Under the pieces are notes generated by a model. That model was not told the DNA's origin and made no database searches. It saw nothing but the letters and a program-made list of their open reading frames with translations. Below, piece after piece: positions 38,515-40,105 of a DNA stretch of 40,105 nt (positions are counted from its first letter, which is position 1; every line of letters begins with the position of its first letter). The DNA is taken from positions 1 to 40,105 of the forward strand of contig DHDG01000041.1 in assembly GCA_002399265.1 (NCBI GenBank). The letters run 5' to 3'. Origin of the DNA: Firmicutes bacterium UBA4882 (GTDB lineage Bacteria; Bacillota; UBA4882). The translations under genes were made by a program, and so were the position numbers.

Positions 38515-40105
38515 GGCGTATCCACCGCCTTACTAATGCTTGGCTGGGTGTCCAGTGTCTGGCAGACCCCACATCCCAAACATTCCCCGGTGCGGCAATC
38601 CTCTGTCAGCGCTGCTTGTCCGGCTTTCTGATCCTCGCTAATCAGGTACGACCGATCCACTCCGGCCGAAAGATGATTCCAGGGCAGAACTTCCTGGTAA
38701 TCGCGCTGCCGGTTGGCATAGAAGGTCGGATCAATTCCGCATTCCGCAAAAGCTCTTTGCCATAAATCAAAATCGAAATATTCATTCCAGCCGTCAAATT
38801 TACATCCCGAACGCCACGCCTTTTCCAGCACGGCACCCAGGCGACGATCGCCACGTGCAAAGACAGCTTCCAGGAAACTTGTTTCTGGATCATGCCACTG
38901 GAAATCGATCCCACGGCCGCGCACCACTCTCCTAAGTAGATCCTGCTTCTGCCGTATCGTGGCGATCGGATCCTGTGGCCGCCACTGAAAAGGAGTGTTC
39001 GCCTTAGGAACAAAGGTGGATGCACTCACCGTAACAGTTACAACACTATTTTTACCTTTTGCGCCAGCTGCTGATACAGCAGCACGAGCTTTGGAGAGTA
39101 CTATGCGCGCCAGCGCGCCAATCGCCTCCAGGTCTTCTTCTGTTTCAGTCGGCAGTCCGATCATAAAGTACAGCTTAAAGCTGCGCCATCCCGCAGCGGT
39201 CGCGCTTTCTACCGCGTCAATCAAATCCTCCTCCCGGACACCTTTATTAATGACGTCCCGGAGACGCTGGGTTCCGGCTTCTGGCGCAAAAGTCAAACTA
39301 CTTTTGCGACCGGACGACTCCATCTTTTCAGCCAGTGCCACGGAAAAGGCATCCGCTCGTAGCGATGGTAACGAGATCGTTACCCCGGAAGCACCATATT
39401 GCGCGATACTGTCGGCCGCCAATTCCGCAATGCAACTATGATCTGCACTACTCAAGGAAGAGAGTGTAATCTCCGCATACCCGGTGGAGCAAATATTGGC
39501 GTCCATTAGCTGCTTGATTTTCTCAGGAGATCGCTCGCGCACAGGGCGGTACACCATGCCGGCCTGACAAAAGCGGCATCCTCTTGTGCAGCCGCGCTGG
39601 ATCTCGAGCGCAATTCGATCCTGAACAATATCAATGAAGGGCACCGGCGGGCAGACCGGAAAAGGCGCGGCCTCATAGTTCTGAACAATCCGTTTGGTAA
39701 TACGCTCCGGTATGCCAGGCTTGACAGGCCTGACAAAGCTAAGCGTTTGATCCGCAGCGGCGTACTCAACTTGATAAAAAGAAGGAACATAGACTCCTGG
39801 CAGTCCCGCCAGGGCGGCGAGCTTCTCACGACGCGGTGCTCCAGCTTGTTTAAGCTTCCTAAGCAATTCCGCGATCTCAACGATCACTTCCTCGCCTTCA
39901 CCCAACACCACGGCATCCAAAAAGTCAGCCAGTGGTTCCGGATTATAGGTGCAAGGACCGCCAGCAATGATCAGCGGGTCTTTTTCTGAACGTTGCGCGG
40001 CCTGGAGCGGTATCCCGGCCAGATCAAGCATATAAAGAATATTACTGTAACTCAGCTCGTACTGTAACGTGAAACCAATGACGTCAAAGGCGGCCACAGG
40101 ATCAC
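38511..40105 (-). CDS. TIGR03960 family radical SAM protein, 5' end outside window
   Basis: At least 531 residues are visible; the frame is open to the right edge, so the N-terminus is missing. The 4Fe-4S cluster motif is CTRGCRFCQAG, followed by TFAPEAGTQRLRDVINKG and FMIGLPTE, typical of MiaB-like radical SAM barrels; an N-terminal B12-binding-like region (IIAGGPCTYNPEPLADF) is partly seen. The C-terminus carries extra cysteines (ECLGCGVCQ) that may bind another cluster. It overlaps the DUF2344 gene by four bases. Substrate unknown. Confidence 0.92.
   Translation of the reverse strand, partial: DPVAAFDVIGFTLQYELSYSNILYMLDLAGIPLQAAQRSEKDPLIIAGGPCTYNPEPLADFLDAVVLGEGEEVIVEIAELLRKLKQAGAPRREKLAALAGLPGVYVPSFYQVEYAAADQTLSFVRPVKPGIPERITKRIVQNYEAAPFPVCPPVPFIDIVQDRIALEIQRGCTRGCRFCQAGMVYRPVRERSPEKIKQLMDANICSTGYAEITLSSLSSADHSCIAELAADSIAQYGASGVTISLPSLRADAFSVALAEKMESSGRKSSLTFAPEAGTQRLRDVINKGVREEDLIDAVESATAAGWRSFKLYFMIGLPTETEEDLEAIGALARIVLSKARAAVSAAGAKGKNSVVTVTVSASTFVPKANTPFQWRPQDPIATIRQKQDLLRRVVRGRGIDFQWHDPETSFLEAVFARGDRRLGAVLEKAWRSGCKFDGWNEYFDFDLWQRAFAECGIDPTFYANRQRDYQEVLPWNHLSAGVDRSYLISEDQKAGQAALTEDCRTGECLGCGVCQTLDTQPSISKAVDTP

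Overview
This 40.1 kb window is a dense, chromosomal, core-gene region of an endospore-forming, motile Firmicute. Spore genes present are spo0A, spoIVB, dipicolinate synthase dpaA/dpaB, a SleB-type cortex lytic enzyme and a YaaH/SleL-type GH18 protein. Gene order recalls Bacillus subtilis in three blocks: xerC-hslV-hslU; ylxY-mlpA-spoVFA-spoVFB-dapG-dapA-RNase J; and rplU-rpmA-obg-yhbY-nadD-rsfS. Details differ from Bacillus: L27 has no cleavable leader, there is no prp, no yqeK, no asd and no codY, an SteA/SteB block follows spo0A, and the RNase E/G carries a TRAM-like tail. These fit a Negativicute (Sporomusaceae-like) or a Peptococcaceae-like clostridium; this placement is inference. No plasmid, phage, transposase gene, rRNA, tRNA or CRISPR array was seen.

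All but one of the genes lie on the minus strand, so transcription runs from high to low coordinates. From the right edge: a radical SAM protein (5' end outside the window), its DUF2344 partner and an RNase E/G form one tight unit. A ribosome/GTPase unit follows (rplU with its own promoter and leader, rpmA, terminator, obg, yhbY, nadD). Then come an RRM-protein gene with its own promoter and terminator, and rsfS. The sporulation and envelope block comes next: spoIVB, spo0A, steA, steB, a GT2 glycosyltransferase, a MraY/WecA-like transferase and dinG, with several overlapping junctions. Next are sleB and a degenerate NodB-fold gene (ylxY-like). The only plus-strand gene, the GH18/SH3 protein, stands between ylxY and the M16 peptidase gene.

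The lysine/dipicolinate block contains M16 peptidase, dut, dapB, dpaA, dpaB, dapG and dapA. dapB has a vegetative-type promoter; dpaA is preceded by a good sigma-K-type promoter, so spore-specific dipicolinate synthesis can be driven in the mother cell together with its precursor enzymes. A SatD protein plus a DUF3307 membrane protein form a small two-gene unit. RNase J and a small zinc-ribbon protein follow and end in a strong terminator. The left part is dprA, topA, trmFO, xerC, hslV, hslU, then cheY and the start of cheA (cut by the left edge).

Four spacers carry large palindromes built on the core GGGGACGGTTC or GGGACGGTTC, a REP-like family with no mobilising gene in the window. The least explained items are the SatD/DUF3307 pair (SatD has the residues of a class III nucleotide-cyclase fold plus a helix-turn-helix-like tail), the SteAB-glycosyltransferase block downstream of spo0A, and a 12-bp perfect hairpin inside spoIVB next to a sigma-H-like promoter for spo0A. 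No gene-free stretch exceeds 300 bases.
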